From NCBI GenBank assembly GCA_028571685.1, contig CM053162.1, positions 9,366,001 through 9,430,000 on the forward strand: a stretch of 64,000 nt of DNA, read 5' to 3'. This document shows positions 1 to 11,660 of the stretch, one piece after another. This DNA comes from Heterohyrax brucei (lineage: Eukaryota; Chordata; Mammalia; Hyracoidea; Procaviidae). The notes under the pieces were generated by a model. It did not search any database. It was not told the origin of the DNA and worked only from the letters and a program-made list of their open reading frames with translations. Each line of letters starts with the position of its first letter. Position 1 is the stretch's first letter. The position numbers and the translations under genes were made by a program.

Positions 1-2129
1 TCTCTCTCCCTTCAGTCTCAGCAATTCTTCTCTGTTCTTCTCTTCACCTACTTTTTAGTTTTTCTTTTTCTCACACGGTCTCCACTCTGTCTTTCTTTTC
101 CATACTGTTGTTTCTTCTAGATTTTCCCACATTAAGGTCTGCAATTCTAATTCACCTCGTCTCTCCTTTCATAATAACTGGAAAGTATCCCCAGCAAAGG
201 CATTCTGTTGCAGAACACAAGCACATTCCATCGTTCCCCTGTACTATGCATGTGAAGCAAGGAGAGACCTAGCAAATCATTCTCCCACGTTCTCACGTGG
301 TCTTGCCAACAGAGGTAGCCAGCACAATGCTATCTGCTGGCCCCCAACGCAGCTTTGCTATGTGTACTATTTCTGTAGCTCTTCTACTCCTCCATGTACA
401 AACAAAAATTTAAGTCAACATTACTCTTCTGGGGAAAAGGTGACTGGAGATGCCCAAAGAAATGGCAGACGTGATAGATTGCTCTCCTGAAGTCCAAAAT
501 GTTGTACCCAGTTTGGACTTTCAGTTGGAGTTCCTGCAGAAGGGAGAGAAGTAGGGTCCCATTCCCTTCTTAAGAAGCAATCCACCATTGCCACTCCCAT
601 GAGTGAGTGATGGAGAAGTCCCACATATGTTTTCAACAAGCCTAAAGTGCAGAAGGAATTGGGAGAGAATGCATTGATCAATCCATGATCAATGGCTAAG
701 GGACTGAAACATAAAAGATAAAACAAAGGAATTCAATTAGAAAAAGTCAAAACACATAAAACCTTCTTAGGTTTAACTTGTCTACTAGGTTTTTTGTGGG
801 ATTCACAGTGCACTTGTTGGAAAAGCAACTGGTTTTCATTACAGCCAAAAGAAGTTTAAAAATAAATACAATCCTCTTCGATGGCACTTGGCTTGGCTTA
901 CACTCATCCCAAATTCAGTGTACATTCGATTCTACCAGAATGGACACAGACTTAAAAGTCAGTTTGAAACTCTCACCATAGAGAAATGTTGCTGTTGTTG
1001 TTTGAATGGTTTATTCCTTTGGGGGCCACTGACTAGAACAATAGCAACTTTCATGTCAAATCCCAGGAAATAAAGAATAGACAATAATGAGAAATCTTTT
1101 ACCCAAATATAAACAAATGAATTAATCCTAACATATTGAAGGGAAGCAGAACAAATTTGGCCAGTGTACCTACCAGCCTCCTTCCCTTACTGCTCCTGAA
1201 TATATTCTCTGTGAAAGTTCAGAAGTGGTCTGGATTTAGGGACATACACGAAAAAAAAAAAAAAACACATAGGCCCACCCTGAAGACAGAAGTCAGCTAT
1301 AAGGCCTACAAACACTGGCTTGGAGCCAATAACAAACTCCTTATCCCAACAGCAGAACAGAGGCCAACCCAAGCCTCAGGGCCAGCGTCTTAGAGTCAAG
1401 CATGGTTTTTAGTGTAAGGATAATATTTGAAATGTAATTACAGAAACTTGGATTCGTAAATACATTTTAAAATCATTAACTTTTTAAACTCATTTTTCTT
1501 TGCCACTTCAGATAACCTCAGTCAGAGCACAGGCTTTGTATGTTCAATTCACAGTAAATATCTGTTATTAGAATTAATTAGATGTGCTAATGTAGTCCAG
1601 GCCAAGGATCATCACCCCATGAGACTTTTAGTTTCACACAGAGAAAAGTGCCTATTCTAAACCACAGACTACTCCTACTATCAACCAAGCAACTGAAAAA
1701 GACATACATGAGTTTTAAGATGGGCCATGCCAGAGAGGTGACTCAGGACAAACAACACAACCGCCCAGCTCATTAGGCATGGAGTTTGAAGCGCCATCTA
1801 CAGGTTAACACCTTTTCAGTAGCTTATCGTATAGACATGAATGCTGACAACCTACTGTGTTCAAAGACTCCCAGAGTTATACGCTACTGAAGGTAGCCAG
1901 TGAAGGTTTGCTTTTTGAGCTATTGCTTTAAGTCATCTTTACTAAGGAGGTCTTCTCATTGGATTAAAAAGTTTGGAAACCTGTTACTCACCGGTCCCTA
2001 GCTAGAACCAAATGCTTCCTTCACTTTCTGCCTTCCCACCACTGTGTTGTGATTCTCCTCTCCTTCCTTTATCCCAGGTAAAGCTCTGACCTGATCCATT
2101 CAGGAAATCCTGACTTCCACAGACAAAGA
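1..2129. other. Unique-looking DNA, no gene seen
   Basis: The first 130 bases are pyrimidine-rich and a run of A lies near 1251-1265. The open frames here (for example on the minus strand at 421-726) have no recognisable domain and no splice context that I trust. I recognise no repeat family here. Confidence 0.5.
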
Positions 2130-2580
2130 GCACAACCATTAAAATTCTCAGAAGAACAAGCAAGGCAGTGCTATCAGGTCCACCTTTCCACAATGGACTA
2201 CCTAATACAAAAACAAAAGCCCAAACAGCAAAAGACAAACTAAGTAAGTGGGATCTCATAAAACTAAAAAAAAAAAAAAAAAATGTTTATCAGAAGACTT
2301 TATCAAAAGAAGAAAAGAGAAGCTATCAACTGAAAGAATATCTTCAGAAACCATGTATCTAAAAAGAATCTAATAATCAGAATATACATAAAACTTCAAC
2401 AACTTAACAACAAAAATACAGATAAACCAATCATAAAATAGGAAAAATATTTGAATAGATATTTTCACTAATGAGGACATTCAAAAGGCCACCAAACACA
2501 TGAAAAGATTCTCAAGGTCATTAGCTATCAGAGATGTAAATCAGAACCACCGTGTGATACCATTTCACTCCCACTAGAAC

Positions 2581-2741
2581 AGAGCCCTGGTGGTACAGTG
2601 GTTAAGAGCTATAACTGATGATCAAAAAATCAGCAATTCAAATCCACCAGCTGCTCCTTGGAAACCCTATAGGGCTGTTCTACTCTGTCTTAAAGAGGCA
2701 CTAAGAGTCAGAATAGACTTGACAGCAATGGACCATTGGTT
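2581..2741 (+). mobile_element. AfroSINE (short form) inside L1
   Basis: It starts with the tRNA-derived head (gagccctggtggtacagtgg), followed by 'agcaattcaaatccaccagc', and lacks the middle block found in the long form. It ends with the RTE-like tail (gtcagaatagacttgacagc). It interrupts the L1 ORF2 remnant, which resumes at about 2742. Confidence 0.85.
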
Positions 2742-2939
2742 ATTTAGAATGGCTGAGATATCTAAACAAAAAAAAGAGAATCATAAATGTTGACAAAGAT
2801 GTGGGGAAATTGGAATGCAGCATACACATTGCTGGTGGAAATGTAAAGTGGTACAGCCCTTATGGAAAACAACGTGGGGCTCCTCACAACACTAAAAATA
2901 GAAGTACTCCATGACCTAGCAGTTCTACTCCTAGGTATA

Positions 2940-3411
2940 TAGAGGCCGCCCTCGGGTTACAAACATCCAACTCTGGACAACTGCTACTTGCCCTTTAATG
3001 TTATTTAACTTTGTCCTCATTTTGAAAGAACTGAACCAACCCCTACTTGCAACAAATTCATCACTATCATCCCGGTGATGTAGTGGTTAAGTGCTACATC
3101 TGCTAACCAACAGGTCAGCAGTTCAAATCCACCAAGCACTCCTTGGAAACTGCATGGGGCAGTTCTACCCTGTCCCATAGGGCCATTATGAGTTGGAATT
3201 GGCTAGGTGGCCACGGGTTTGGGTTTTTGTTTTTTGGTCATCACTGTCATTTGCTGCATGTGCAGCTTTGAAATCATTGAAAGGACCTCAAGCCTCATCT
3301 GTACTAAACTAAAGCTGAATAAGAACCATATGCACTGGTTCTGACATACCTTCAAATTCTTACAGACACTGTTAGGAGCTGATCTTGTTCATAATCTAGG
3401 AACTGCCTCTG
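2940..3411. mobile_element. Tigger/pogo-like non-autonomous DNA transposon
   Basis: The ends are inverted repeats. The left end reads tagaggccgccctcgggtta, and the reverse complement of the right end reads cagaggcagttcctagatta. It sits in the L1 at a TA on the left; the right-hand dinucleotide is CA, consistent with a mutated TA duplication. Without its nested SINE the element is about 305 bp with no coding capacity. TA target choice and terminal CAG point to the Tigger/pogo group; the exact family is not certain. Confidence 0.65.
3073..3238 (+). mobile_element. AfroSINE (short form) inside the Tigger-like element
   Basis: A complete short-form copy with the head 'cggtgatgtagtggttaagt' and the tail 'gagttggaattggctaggtg'. 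It is flanked by near-identical duplications (tcatcactatcat / tcatcactgtcat), which mark a target-primed insertion. It gives a relative order: L1, then Tigger-like element, then SINE. Confidence 0.85.
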
Positions 3412-4765
3412 CACAAAACACTTGAAAGCAGAGACTCAGAGACTTGTATACCAGTGTTCATTGTAATACTATTCACAATAGCCAAAAGATGGAAAAACCT
3501 AAATGTTCATCTATAGATTAATGGATAAACAAAACGTGGTACATACATGGAATGGAATACTATCCAGGCAGTAGGAAAAATGAAGTCTTAATACATGCAA
3601 CAACATGGATGAAACTTGAAAACATCACGGTGAGTGAAATAAACTAATCACAAAGGGATAAATACTGTATGACTCACCTCACTATATAAAAATGTAAGAA
3701 AAGACAAATGGTTAGGAAAAAAGTTTATTAGCTATTACCCTAGTTACTAAGGGCAGAAAATAGCGGGAAATAGGAGTTAAAGCAATGGAAAAAAATCACA
3801 TTAAGGGTCAGTTTGCACAACTGATCATTGTAATTGCTGTCAATCATTTGTACAGCTTTAATAAACTGAATTGGTGAAAACTGTGTGATAGACATATTTA
3901 TAACAAGTGAGTAGCTACAGAGGCTGCTTATGTACAACCAAGCACCCTATGGAATGTCATTCTTTGGTCTGGAAGCTGAATCATGGTATCATGGGCTATT
4001 CCAGTTAACTGACCTCATAACATGTTTAGTGCTTCCATTCCACCTACTATTCCATTCTGTTGTGCCTGGGGTCTTAGAAGCTTCGAAGCAGCCATCCAAG
4101 ACACAGCAATTTGTCTCTGCTCACTTGGAGCAACAGGGGAAGGAGAATCAAGAACAGGAAGAGGAAATGGAATGTGTGGCTAATTGTCTCCATGAATAAC
4201 TGTTTCCTTTGCCATGAACCAAAAGAACTAGATGGCGCTCAGCTACCATTACTTGATACTTTGATCAAAGATTCTATAGGAGAATCTGATCAAAAGGGGG
4301 CAAATGCAGAGGAGAACTTTAAATTCTCATGGGCTCTAGACTTTCTGGAGCCATCTTCAGGTGGATGAACCTCTGAAACTACAGCCTGAGATAGTCTTTA
4401 AACTTTAAATCAAAAATATCCCTTGAAGTCATCTTAAAACCAAACAATGGTTTAGTTTAACTAATAAAAAGAGTCTGCCTGGAGCATTAAGCTCTTTTAG
4501 AAACTATCTATATGGAATCAAATTTACAACAATAGATTAGAAGATGAGATAAGAGTCTTAGAGGGACAATGAGTTTACGTTAATGAGGGGAAACAACTCA
4601 GAAAAGGAGGGTGATACTAGTTACACAACTCAAAGAGTTTAATCAGTGTGACTAAATTGTGTAGGCACAAACTGCTGAACCGGTGCATGTTTCGTTGTGT
4701 ATATTTTCAACAACAACAACAAAAATAAATAAAATTTAGGAAAAAAAAAGAAAACTAACTTAGGG

Positions 4766-5473
4766 AAAAAAAGTACATGACAAGCAAGCCAACTAGGCCA
4801 GGGCAGGGGACTTAAAAGATCTGTCTATAGGATATGTACAGTCTGCAAGAAACACAGGAGCCAAGTTAAAATTAGCAGACTATTGGTCCTAATGTTAGAA
4901 CATGAGCTCCAGCTGCTATTGACAGTGGCCTCAGTCTTTTCATGGCCCATATAAACCCAGTCATGTTTCCTCAGGATTTTCCAGAGCTATCACTAGTTTG
5001 ATGCCCAGTACTATTTTCAGCCTGACTCTTTTTTTATAGGTGGCTTCACTTGCCTTTTTCACAAAGAGCTTCACCTCTATCCATTCCAGATGGTTATAAA
5101 TGGCTTGTTTCCACCTTTGCTTCCCAATGGCTCTCACTGTGCTAGTCAATTAGAAATGTGACCTTGTAGTCTCTCTATGACCTCCTCCATGTGGTCTTCT
5201 TGCAGTGGTTCTGCCTCAGTGAGACACACATCATCATACCTGAACAAATGCCATTTACTCATTCTGTCTTCCTGAGTAGTGGCTTTCATGCAGTGTCCTT
5301 CACAATTCTAAAGGTACCTAAGTTTCCGACAAGAGTAAGGAAGCCAAGCTTGTGAGCTCTGAGCTCTTCAATTTTTATTCAATCAGATCCATTCTGCTTT
5401 TTCTGTTTTATAGATGTTATCTATCTTATGGATTTTGTTTTATATAAAATATATGTATAATATACATATGTAT
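4766..5473. other. Unassigned stretch
   Basis: No open frame with a recognisable domain and no repeat family that I can name. It becomes AT-rich with a short (TA)n-like patch near 5440-5475. Confidence 0.4.
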
Positions 5474-5650
5474 GAAAACCTGGTTGCATAGTGGTTAAGT
5501 ACTAAGATTGCTAACCAAAAGGTTGGTGGTTCAAATCCACCAAGTGTTTCTTGCAAACTCTATAGGAAAGTTTGCAATCAATAACAACAGGTTAGGTTTT
5601 GATTTATGTGTGTGTGTATATATATATATATACACACACACACATATACG
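5474..5650 (+). mobile_element. AfroSINE fragment with a TG/TA/CA dinucleotide tail
   Basis: The head and middle of an AfroSINE (tggttgcatagtggttaagt) run into a degenerate 3' part at about 5600. This is followed by a compound microsatellite of TG, TA and CA units at 5607-5648. The tail probably seeded the microsatellite. Confidence 0.7.
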
Positions 5651-6316
5651 TAAACCGACATATGTGTTGGTTTGTCATAATGTGTAGACTTCAGTGTTGC
5701 TGTGATGTTGGAAACTATACTTGCAGTGTCACCCGTGACAGACAGGTTTCTGCCAAGCTTCCAGACTAAGATAGACTAAAAAGAAGCATCTGGTAATCTA
5801 TTTATGAAAAACTTGCCAGTGAAAACCTTGTGAATATCAGCAGACCACTGTTTCATATAGTGCCAGAAGATGAGCCACTCAGATTGGAAGGCACTCGAAA
5901 GATAATTGTGGAAGAGCTGACTCCTCAAAGTGGCCAAGCCAAGTGCCAGTCAGCTTTAATGTCAGGAGTGGAGTCAAGCTTTCCAGACCTTCATCTATTG
6001 ATGCGGCATAACTCAAAATGAGAAGAAACAGCTGCAAATATCCATTAAGTCAGAATACTCAATGTACCAAATATGAGTTTAGGAAAACGGGAAGTGATAA
6101 AAAAATGAAATGGTACACATAAATGCCTAGGTGTTAGTGAGATGAAATGGGCTGGTACTGGCCAATTTGAATCAGACAATCGTGTGCTCTTCTGCTGCTG
6201 AGAATGACAGATTGAAGAGGAATTGTCCACATTCATCATGGAAAAAAATATTTCAAGAACTATCCTAAAGAACAATTTTAGTGATAATATCCATATGACT
6301 ACAAGGAAGATTAGTT

Positions 6317-6484
6317 TAAAAAAAAAAAAATCTGCCTTCAAGTCAGTTCCAACCAATAGTAACTCTATAGGACAGAGTAGAACAGTCCCAGGCAATTCCC
6401 AAGGATTGCCCGGTGAATTTCAACTGCCAACGTTTGGTTAGCAGTGGTTGCCCTTAAGCACTATGATACAAGTGTTTCCAAGAC
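6317..6484 (-). mobile_element. AfroSINE (short form), minus strand, inside RTE
   Basis: A run of A opens the + strand view, followed by 'aagtcagttccaaccaatag' and ending at the SINE head (agtgtttccaag). The RTE sequence continues on both sides. The middle block of the long form is absent. Confidence 0.8.
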
Positions 6485-6585
6485 CGGTATATACAACTAT
6501 TATTCAAATTTAGGCAAAAACCACTACTGCTAAAGATAAAGAAATTGAAGATTTCTGCCAATTTCTGAAGTATGAAATTGATCAA

Positions 6586-8569
6586 TATTGTAAGGAGTAT
6601 TCAAGTTATGCTGAAGTCCACTTAATATTGTTCTTGTTTCTAATGTGTGCTATCACCAATTTCACCCAACCAGATTTCTAGCAACTATCTAATCTAAACC
6701 CTCCCCCCCCCACCCTCTCTCCATCCCCTTCCTTGCAGCCATCAAAGAGTCTTTTCTTCTATACACAAGTCTGGTTTTGAGATCTTATCATAGAGGTCTG
6801 ATACCATATTTGTCCTTTTGTCGCTGACTACTTTCACTCAACATAATGTCTTCCAGTTGAAACCAAGTTATGAGATGTTTCCTGAAATCATCGTTATTCT
6901 TTATCATTGCGTAGTGCTCCATTGAGTATATATACCATAGTTTACCTATCCATTCTTCTGTTGTTGGGCAGCTGGGTTGATTCCATCTTTTTGCTATTGT
7001 GGACTGTGCCACAATAAACATTCTTGTTCATGTGTCCATTGGTGTGAAAGGCCTTGATTCTGTAGGATATATTCCAAGTAGTGAAATTACTGGGTCAAAT
7101 GGTATATCAACATCCATTTTTTTAAGGAAGCGCCAGATTGCTTTCCAAAGAGGCTGGACCATTTTGCAACCCCACCAACAGTGTAGGAGGGTTCCACTTT
7201 CTCCACAGCCTCTCCAGCATTTGTTGTTTTGTGTTTTTTGGATCATGGCCAACCTTGTTGGGGTGAGATGGTATCTCATTGTCATCTTGATTTGAATTTT
7301 TTTAATAACTAAAAATCGTGAACATGTCTGCATGTGTTTTTTGGCTGTTTGGATCTCCTCTTTAGTGAAATATCTGTCCATCTCCTTTGCCCATCACTTA
7401 ATTGGATGATTTATCTTCTTCTTATTGTTATTTTGTAGTATCTTATAGATTAGAGAGATCAGGCGTCAGTCTGACACAGAGTTGCAAAATATTTTTTCCC
7501 ATTCTGTAGGTGTTCTTTTAATTCTATTAATAAAATCTTTGGATGAGCAAAAGTGCTTGATTCTTAATAGTTCCCATTTATCTATTTTTTCTTCTGATGA
7601 TTGTGGTTGGTTTGACAGATTTTGGAGTCTGTCCACATTGTGTATTAAAACTTCCATTGTTGTTCCTACCTTTTCTTAGATGAGCTTTATCATTTTAGGT
7701 TTGATATTTAGGTCTTTTATCCAGCTGGAGTTGGTTTTTGTATAAGGTGTAATCCATCTTAACCCAATATTGCAAGGATAGAGTAGCTGGGGCAGGGGGC
7801 AGGGGGCAGGGGGCAGGGGACCATGCTCTTAGGCGAAATCCAGGCCAATTGGCACAACTAGCGTTTTGCTAAGAGGGCTCTCTGCACCCCACATTGGTGA
7901 GTGGCATCTGGGGTCTTAAAAGCTGCCAAGCTGCCATCCAAGGGCACAGCAAATGGTTCCAATTCAGCAGGAACAGATGCTCACTGAGGACCAGTATGAC
8001 ATGGGGGAAAGACAACCCAGAAGATAGAGAGACCCATATGAGTGAGTGCCTACATCAACTTGGGACTGGAAGAACCAGATAGTGCCTGGTCACCACCAGT
8101 GATAGCCACAGTGGAGCTCACAGAGAGGAGTCTCACTGGCAACACAAGAATAAAAAGGAATGCATCCTGAGATCTCCACTAAAAGACCTCAATTGGTGGT
8201 CTAGCAGTTTTGGGGTTCCATGGCCCCTGACCCTGATGTTGCCCTTGCCCATAAATCATAATGAAGGTCCACTCTTCAGACACGAATGGATTGGACTTGG
8301 CAATACAGAGTGACCACATATTGGATGCACTTTGTGGTTCTATGCGTCTATAGGATGTCATCCCACTGACCTCTGGCTGGGGAAGGGAGAGTTCATGGAG
8401 AGGAAGGGAAGGGAGACTGTTGGGAGGATGAGACATGTACGGAGCAGAGAGAAATAGTGTGCTGTCACCAGACAGGGAGAGCAGTGGAAGCTGCATATAG
8501 GTGGGCATGTAAATTTATATGGGAATGTACATTTTCACTCAGACATATTAAATAAAAATAAATAAAAAA
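6586..8569. mobile_element. 5'-inverted (twin-primed) truncated L1 inside RTE
   Basis: Two L1 segments lie in opposite directions. 6586-7752 is minus-strand ORF2 end plus the start of the 3'UTR. 7753-8569 is plus-strand 3'UTR ending in an A-rich tail (aaataaaaataaataaaaaa). The break falls at adjoining points of the 3'UTR, as shown by the continuous copy near 32640. The whole is flanked by perfect duplications gaaattgatcaa at 6574-6585 and 8570-8581. This is the expected outcome of twin priming. The minus-strand frame 7028-7381 keeps the C-terminal cysteine pattern of ORF2, but the protein is only a fragment. Confidence 0.92.
7789..7819 (+). repeat. G-rich heptad repeat in L1 3'UTR (potential G-quadruplex)
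   Basis: Four successive ggcaggg-type units form five separate G runs of four or five. The equivalent place in the related L1 at 32597-32622 has only two such units on the opposite strand. L1 3'UTRs of other mammals are known for G-rich polypurine tracts. Confidence 0.85.
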
Positions 8570-8599
8570 GAAATTGATCAAAGATACAATCAAGGTGCA

Positions 8600-8662
8600 T
8601 TGATAACTATAGGGTCACCATGACTGAGAATCGACCTGACAGTGGGTTTGGTTTAGTTTATT
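8600..8662 (+). mobile_element. AfroSINE 3' fragment inside RTE
   Basis: Only the tail of the SINE is present (agggtcaccatgactgagaa ... gacagtgggtttggttt). RTE sequence flanks it on both sides, so it is a 5'-truncated insertion. Confidence 0.7.
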
Positions 8663-9003
8663 GGCAATTACTGGTGATTGGAATGTGAAAGTTGTAAACA
8701 AAAAAGAATAGTATTTGGAAAACACAGTCTTGGTGACAGATACTGCAGATACTTTGATAGAATTTTTGTAAAATTAACTTCTTCATTGCAGATAGCCTTT
8801 TTCAACAACATAAATAACAGTTATACATATGGACCTTACCATATGGAGTACACAGGAATCAAACCAACTACATCTATGCAATGAGACCACAGAAAAGCTT
8901 AGAACAGACTCAACAGCACCTAACAATGACATTATGTATACATACATGTGTATATAAGTCATAAAGGGTCATTACAAGTCAGAACTGACTGGAGGACAAA
9001 AGG

Positions 9004-9070
9004 TGTGTGTCTGTATCTGCGTGTGAATGTGTGTGTGTGTGTTTGTGTGTGTCTGTGTCTGTGTGTGTGG
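9004..9070 (+). repeat. (TG)n microsatellite
   Basis: A TG-rich tract interrupted by TC, at the start of the next RTE fragment. It probably grew from the tail of that fragment or of the SINE-tail-like piece at 8963-8998. Confidence 0.85.
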
Positions 9071-9705
9071 TTAGGTGCCAGTGAATTTGTCACAACCCAC
9101 ACCAACCTATATATAACAGAACAAAATGCTGATGGTCTAGTGCCATCTTCATAATCATTAAGAGCACATTATTGGGGCCACTGTCAAGCAATTATGTTGA
9201 AGGTATGGTCTTCCTCTTTTTCACTGACCCTCTACTTTAGCAAGCATGATGTCTTCCCCAGGGACTGGTCCCTCCTGATAGCATGTTCAAAGTATGAGAA
9301 GAAGTCTAGACACTCACTTTTAAGAAGCATTCTGGCTGTACTTCTTCAAAGACAGACTTGTTTATTCTTTTGATGATTCATGGTATAGTCAATATTCTTT
9401 GCCAACACCATAATTTAAAGGTATCAGTTTTTCTTTGGTCTTCCTTAGTCATTGTCTAGTTTTCTCATGCATACAAGGTGACTGAAAATATCATGACTAG
9501 GTTCAGGTTCACTTAGTCCTCAAAAAGACACCTTTGTTTTTCCATACTTTAAAGAGATTATTTGTGCAAGATTTGCCCAACTGAATACGTCAACTGGTAG
9601 CTTGTCTGCTGCTTCCATGGGCATTGATTGTGGATCCACAAAAGTGAAATCGTTCACAACTTTAATATTTTATCCATTTATCATGATGCTGCTTAGCAGT
9701 CCAGT
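9069..9705 (-). mobile_element. RTE-type LINE, 3' fragment, minus strand
   Basis: The minus strand matches the last part of the RTE reading frame (the Arg-rich C-terminal block that in BovB elements precedes the end of the protein) and the short 3'UTR. It parallels 42370-43002 and 52497-53150. There are many small indels. Confidence 0.8.
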
Positions 9706-9953
9706 TGTGTGTGTATGTTCAATCAGAAGAGTTCATGCGGATAAAAAGAAAAAAGAAAAAAGAATTCTATTGTTAAACAAAAAGGTTAAAAGACGTGATT
9801 TAATTAACCAAAGTTCTGCTTCTATCAAGGACTGTAGTCTCCCAAACTCTGTCAGGCAACCACCAAGAGATTTCCTGGTTGAAGCAGAGCTAGGGAGCCC
9901 AAAGACTCCCATTTAACTCCAACCCTTAACACTCTTTTTCCCACTTGCACATC

Positions 9954-10070
9954 ATCTCTCTCTCTCTCTGTCTCTCTCTCTCTGTCTCTCTCTCTCTCTG
10001 TCTCTCTCTCTCTGTCCCTCTTTCACTCACTCTCTTGCTTTGTTTCCCCCTTCTCTCTCTCTTTCTCTGG
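9954..10070. repeat. (TC)n simple repeat with TCTG interruptions
   Basis: A pyrimidine tract of TC units broken at regular intervals by TG, then less regular TC-rich sequence. Confidence 0.9.
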
Positions 10071-10689
10071 AGAATAGTTTGCAAACTATGGAATTAGGTG
10101 ATTTTTAGGGCTCCTTCAAGTCCTATGATCAAAAGATCCTTATAGTCCAACAATTTTTTAATGAGTGAATGAATTAAGCATTAAGAAATAGTAAAATAGT
10201 CTGATAGATGAATGTTTTTTTTCATTGTCTAGGATCTAAATTTTAAAAATTTTGAGTTGTAAATCATTGCCCTGGAAGTCATTTGAATAAATCAAGATAT
10301 TAAGGTAGGTTGAAATAAAATTTCACTACACAATTGCATAGATGAGCTTGCAATTAGGTTTTCTGGTTTGTTTTGTTTTATTCTGTCTTATTTTAATTGT
10401 TGTCACCCAACCCCTTGGAGGCCAAGCAAGATCTTTCAAGTTCAGACTGCAAAAAGTAAGGCATTTCTAGCAGAGGAGTAATGGTGGTTGACAGAGAACA
10501 CCAGACAACCTTCAAGTCCTTCCGCCACCAGTTTGTCATGTCAACCTCAGTTACACTTGACACCCAAAGAGGAACACCTATCCCCAATGTAGACGTTTAA
10601 TCAGCAGGCTTACCATTGTTATCCAACATTTGGACCTTCTCTGTCTCTGTGTCACCACCATTTAGTAGTTCTTAAGATGCAAAAATGAT
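10071..10689. other. Unassigned stretch
   Basis: No gene or repeat family recognised. A minus-strand frame at 10393-10587 has no recognisable domain. Confidence 0.4.
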
Positions 10690-10975
10690 GCTAGTTCAAA
10701 TATAGTATGAATCCACTTAAAGGAAATATCTACAGTAGGCAAGTAACATACCAACATAATTGGTGGTTAACAAGAAGGAGAGCAGGAAAAAGGGGGGACA
10801 CATTGCTTAGTGGACACTGAGCAACTGACAAGGATGAGGGAAAAATTTGGAAATGGATAATGGTAATGGTTGCACAACATGATAAACATAATTAATGTCA
10901 CTAAACTGTACACATGAAGGATACTGACATGACTAACATTGTGTTGCATACATATTTACCACAATTTTTAAAACT
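10690..10975 (+). mobile_element. Old L1 (L1M-type) 3'UTR fragment
   Basis: It shows the typical terminal blocks of old mammalian L1 3' ends: a 'ggataatggtaatggttgca' block, then 'cactaaactgtacac', then 'tttaccacaatttttaaaac'. The same kind of tail occurs at 15826-17275. Confidence 0.7.
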
Positions 10976-11271
10976 TGTTTTTACTGTTGTTGAAAATACA
11001 CACAGTAAAACACGCATCAACTTAATATGTTCTCTTATGAAATTCCGGGACATTGAATGCATTCTTCACATTGTGCAACCATTCTCACCCTCATTTTTCA
11101 AATTGCTCCTCTTCCATTAACACAAACTCACTGCTCCCTAAGTTTCATGTCTAATTTTTTGAGTTGCTGTTGTCACATTGATCCTACACGGATAGGTTTT
11201 AAAAAGAGCACAATGCTCAAGGCAGACATTCTTCACTAACTAAGCTAAACTATTATTTTGAAGCTCTCATT

Positions 11272-11440
11272 GCCTGTTGTTTAAGAGCTAGCCCACTAAT
11301 CAGAAAGGACAGCGGTTTGAATCCACTATCAACTCCTTGGAAACACTACTAGGCAGTTGTACTCTGTCCTATAGTGTTGCTATAAATTCGAATTAACTCA
11401 ATAGCAATGAGTTTTGTTTTATTTTAGTTTGGTTTCAGCA
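11272..11440 (+). mobile_element. AfroSINE (short form) inside L1 3'UTR
   Basis: Short-form SINE with a degraded head (gttgtttaagagctagccca) and tail (cgaattaactcaatagcaat). The L1 3'UTR continues on both sides. Confidence 0.75.
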
Positions 11441-11555
11441 AGACCACAGGGAATGTTTTCAGTGAAGACTTAATGGTTATCTCAGGGTAATAGTTTGGGG
11501 TTCTTCCAGCCTCCATGACTCCAGGAAATCTGGACTTCATGAGCATTTGAGATGC

Positions 11556-11660
11556 CTTTAAATTACAGTGTTGGTGAAGAGTATTGACTATACCATGAAT
11601 TGCCAAAAGAATGAACAAGTCTGTCTTGGAAGAAGTACAGCCAGAATGCTTCTTGGAAGT
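11556..11660 (+). mobile_element. RTE fragment (C-terminal coding part)
   Basis: About 105 bases match the RTE coding block around 'cttggaagaagtacagccag', as found at 42690-42740 and 47590-47640. It lies inside the minus-strand L1 3'UTR. It lacks the RTE tail, so it may be an internal remnant or gene-conversion patch. Confidence 0.6.

Larger units (their letters stand above)
2130..4765 (+). mobile_element. Old L1 LINE, 3' part of ORF2 plus 3'UTR, split by later insertions
   Basis: Reading on the plus strand, 2130-2580, 2745-2937 and 3414-3710 match the 3' end of L1 ORF2. The recognisable steps are the block before the cysteine-rich region, the tract about cross-strand priming hosts (2750-2935) and the conserved C-terminal block at 3470-3650. 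Many frameshifts make it non-coding. From about 3720 to 4765 comes a long L1 3'UTR of the type seen in other L1 copies here (shared 'ctggggtcttagaagc' block near 4068), ending in an A-rich tail. Two SINEs and a Tigger-like element are nested in it, so it is among the older insertions. Confidence 0.8.
5655..8925 (+). mobile_element. RTE-type LINE (BovB-like), head and endonuclease part only, split by L1 and SINE
   Basis: The segments 5655-6316, 6485-6573 and 8582-8895 run parallel to the fuller RTE copy at 39758-40870 and cover its 5' region and endonuclease domain. At 8669-8685 the codons for a GDWN block of the endonuclease are readable. At about 8895 the sequence jumps straight to an RTE/SINE-like tail (gactcaacagcacctaacaa). 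The reverse transcriptase half (about 2 kb in the other copy) is missing. Frameshifts throughout show it is dead. Confidence 0.8.

Noticed and set aside
9954..10070. Regularly interrupted TC repeat resembling an array
   Set aside because: Simple sequence without spacers; not CRISPR-like, and the host is a mammal.
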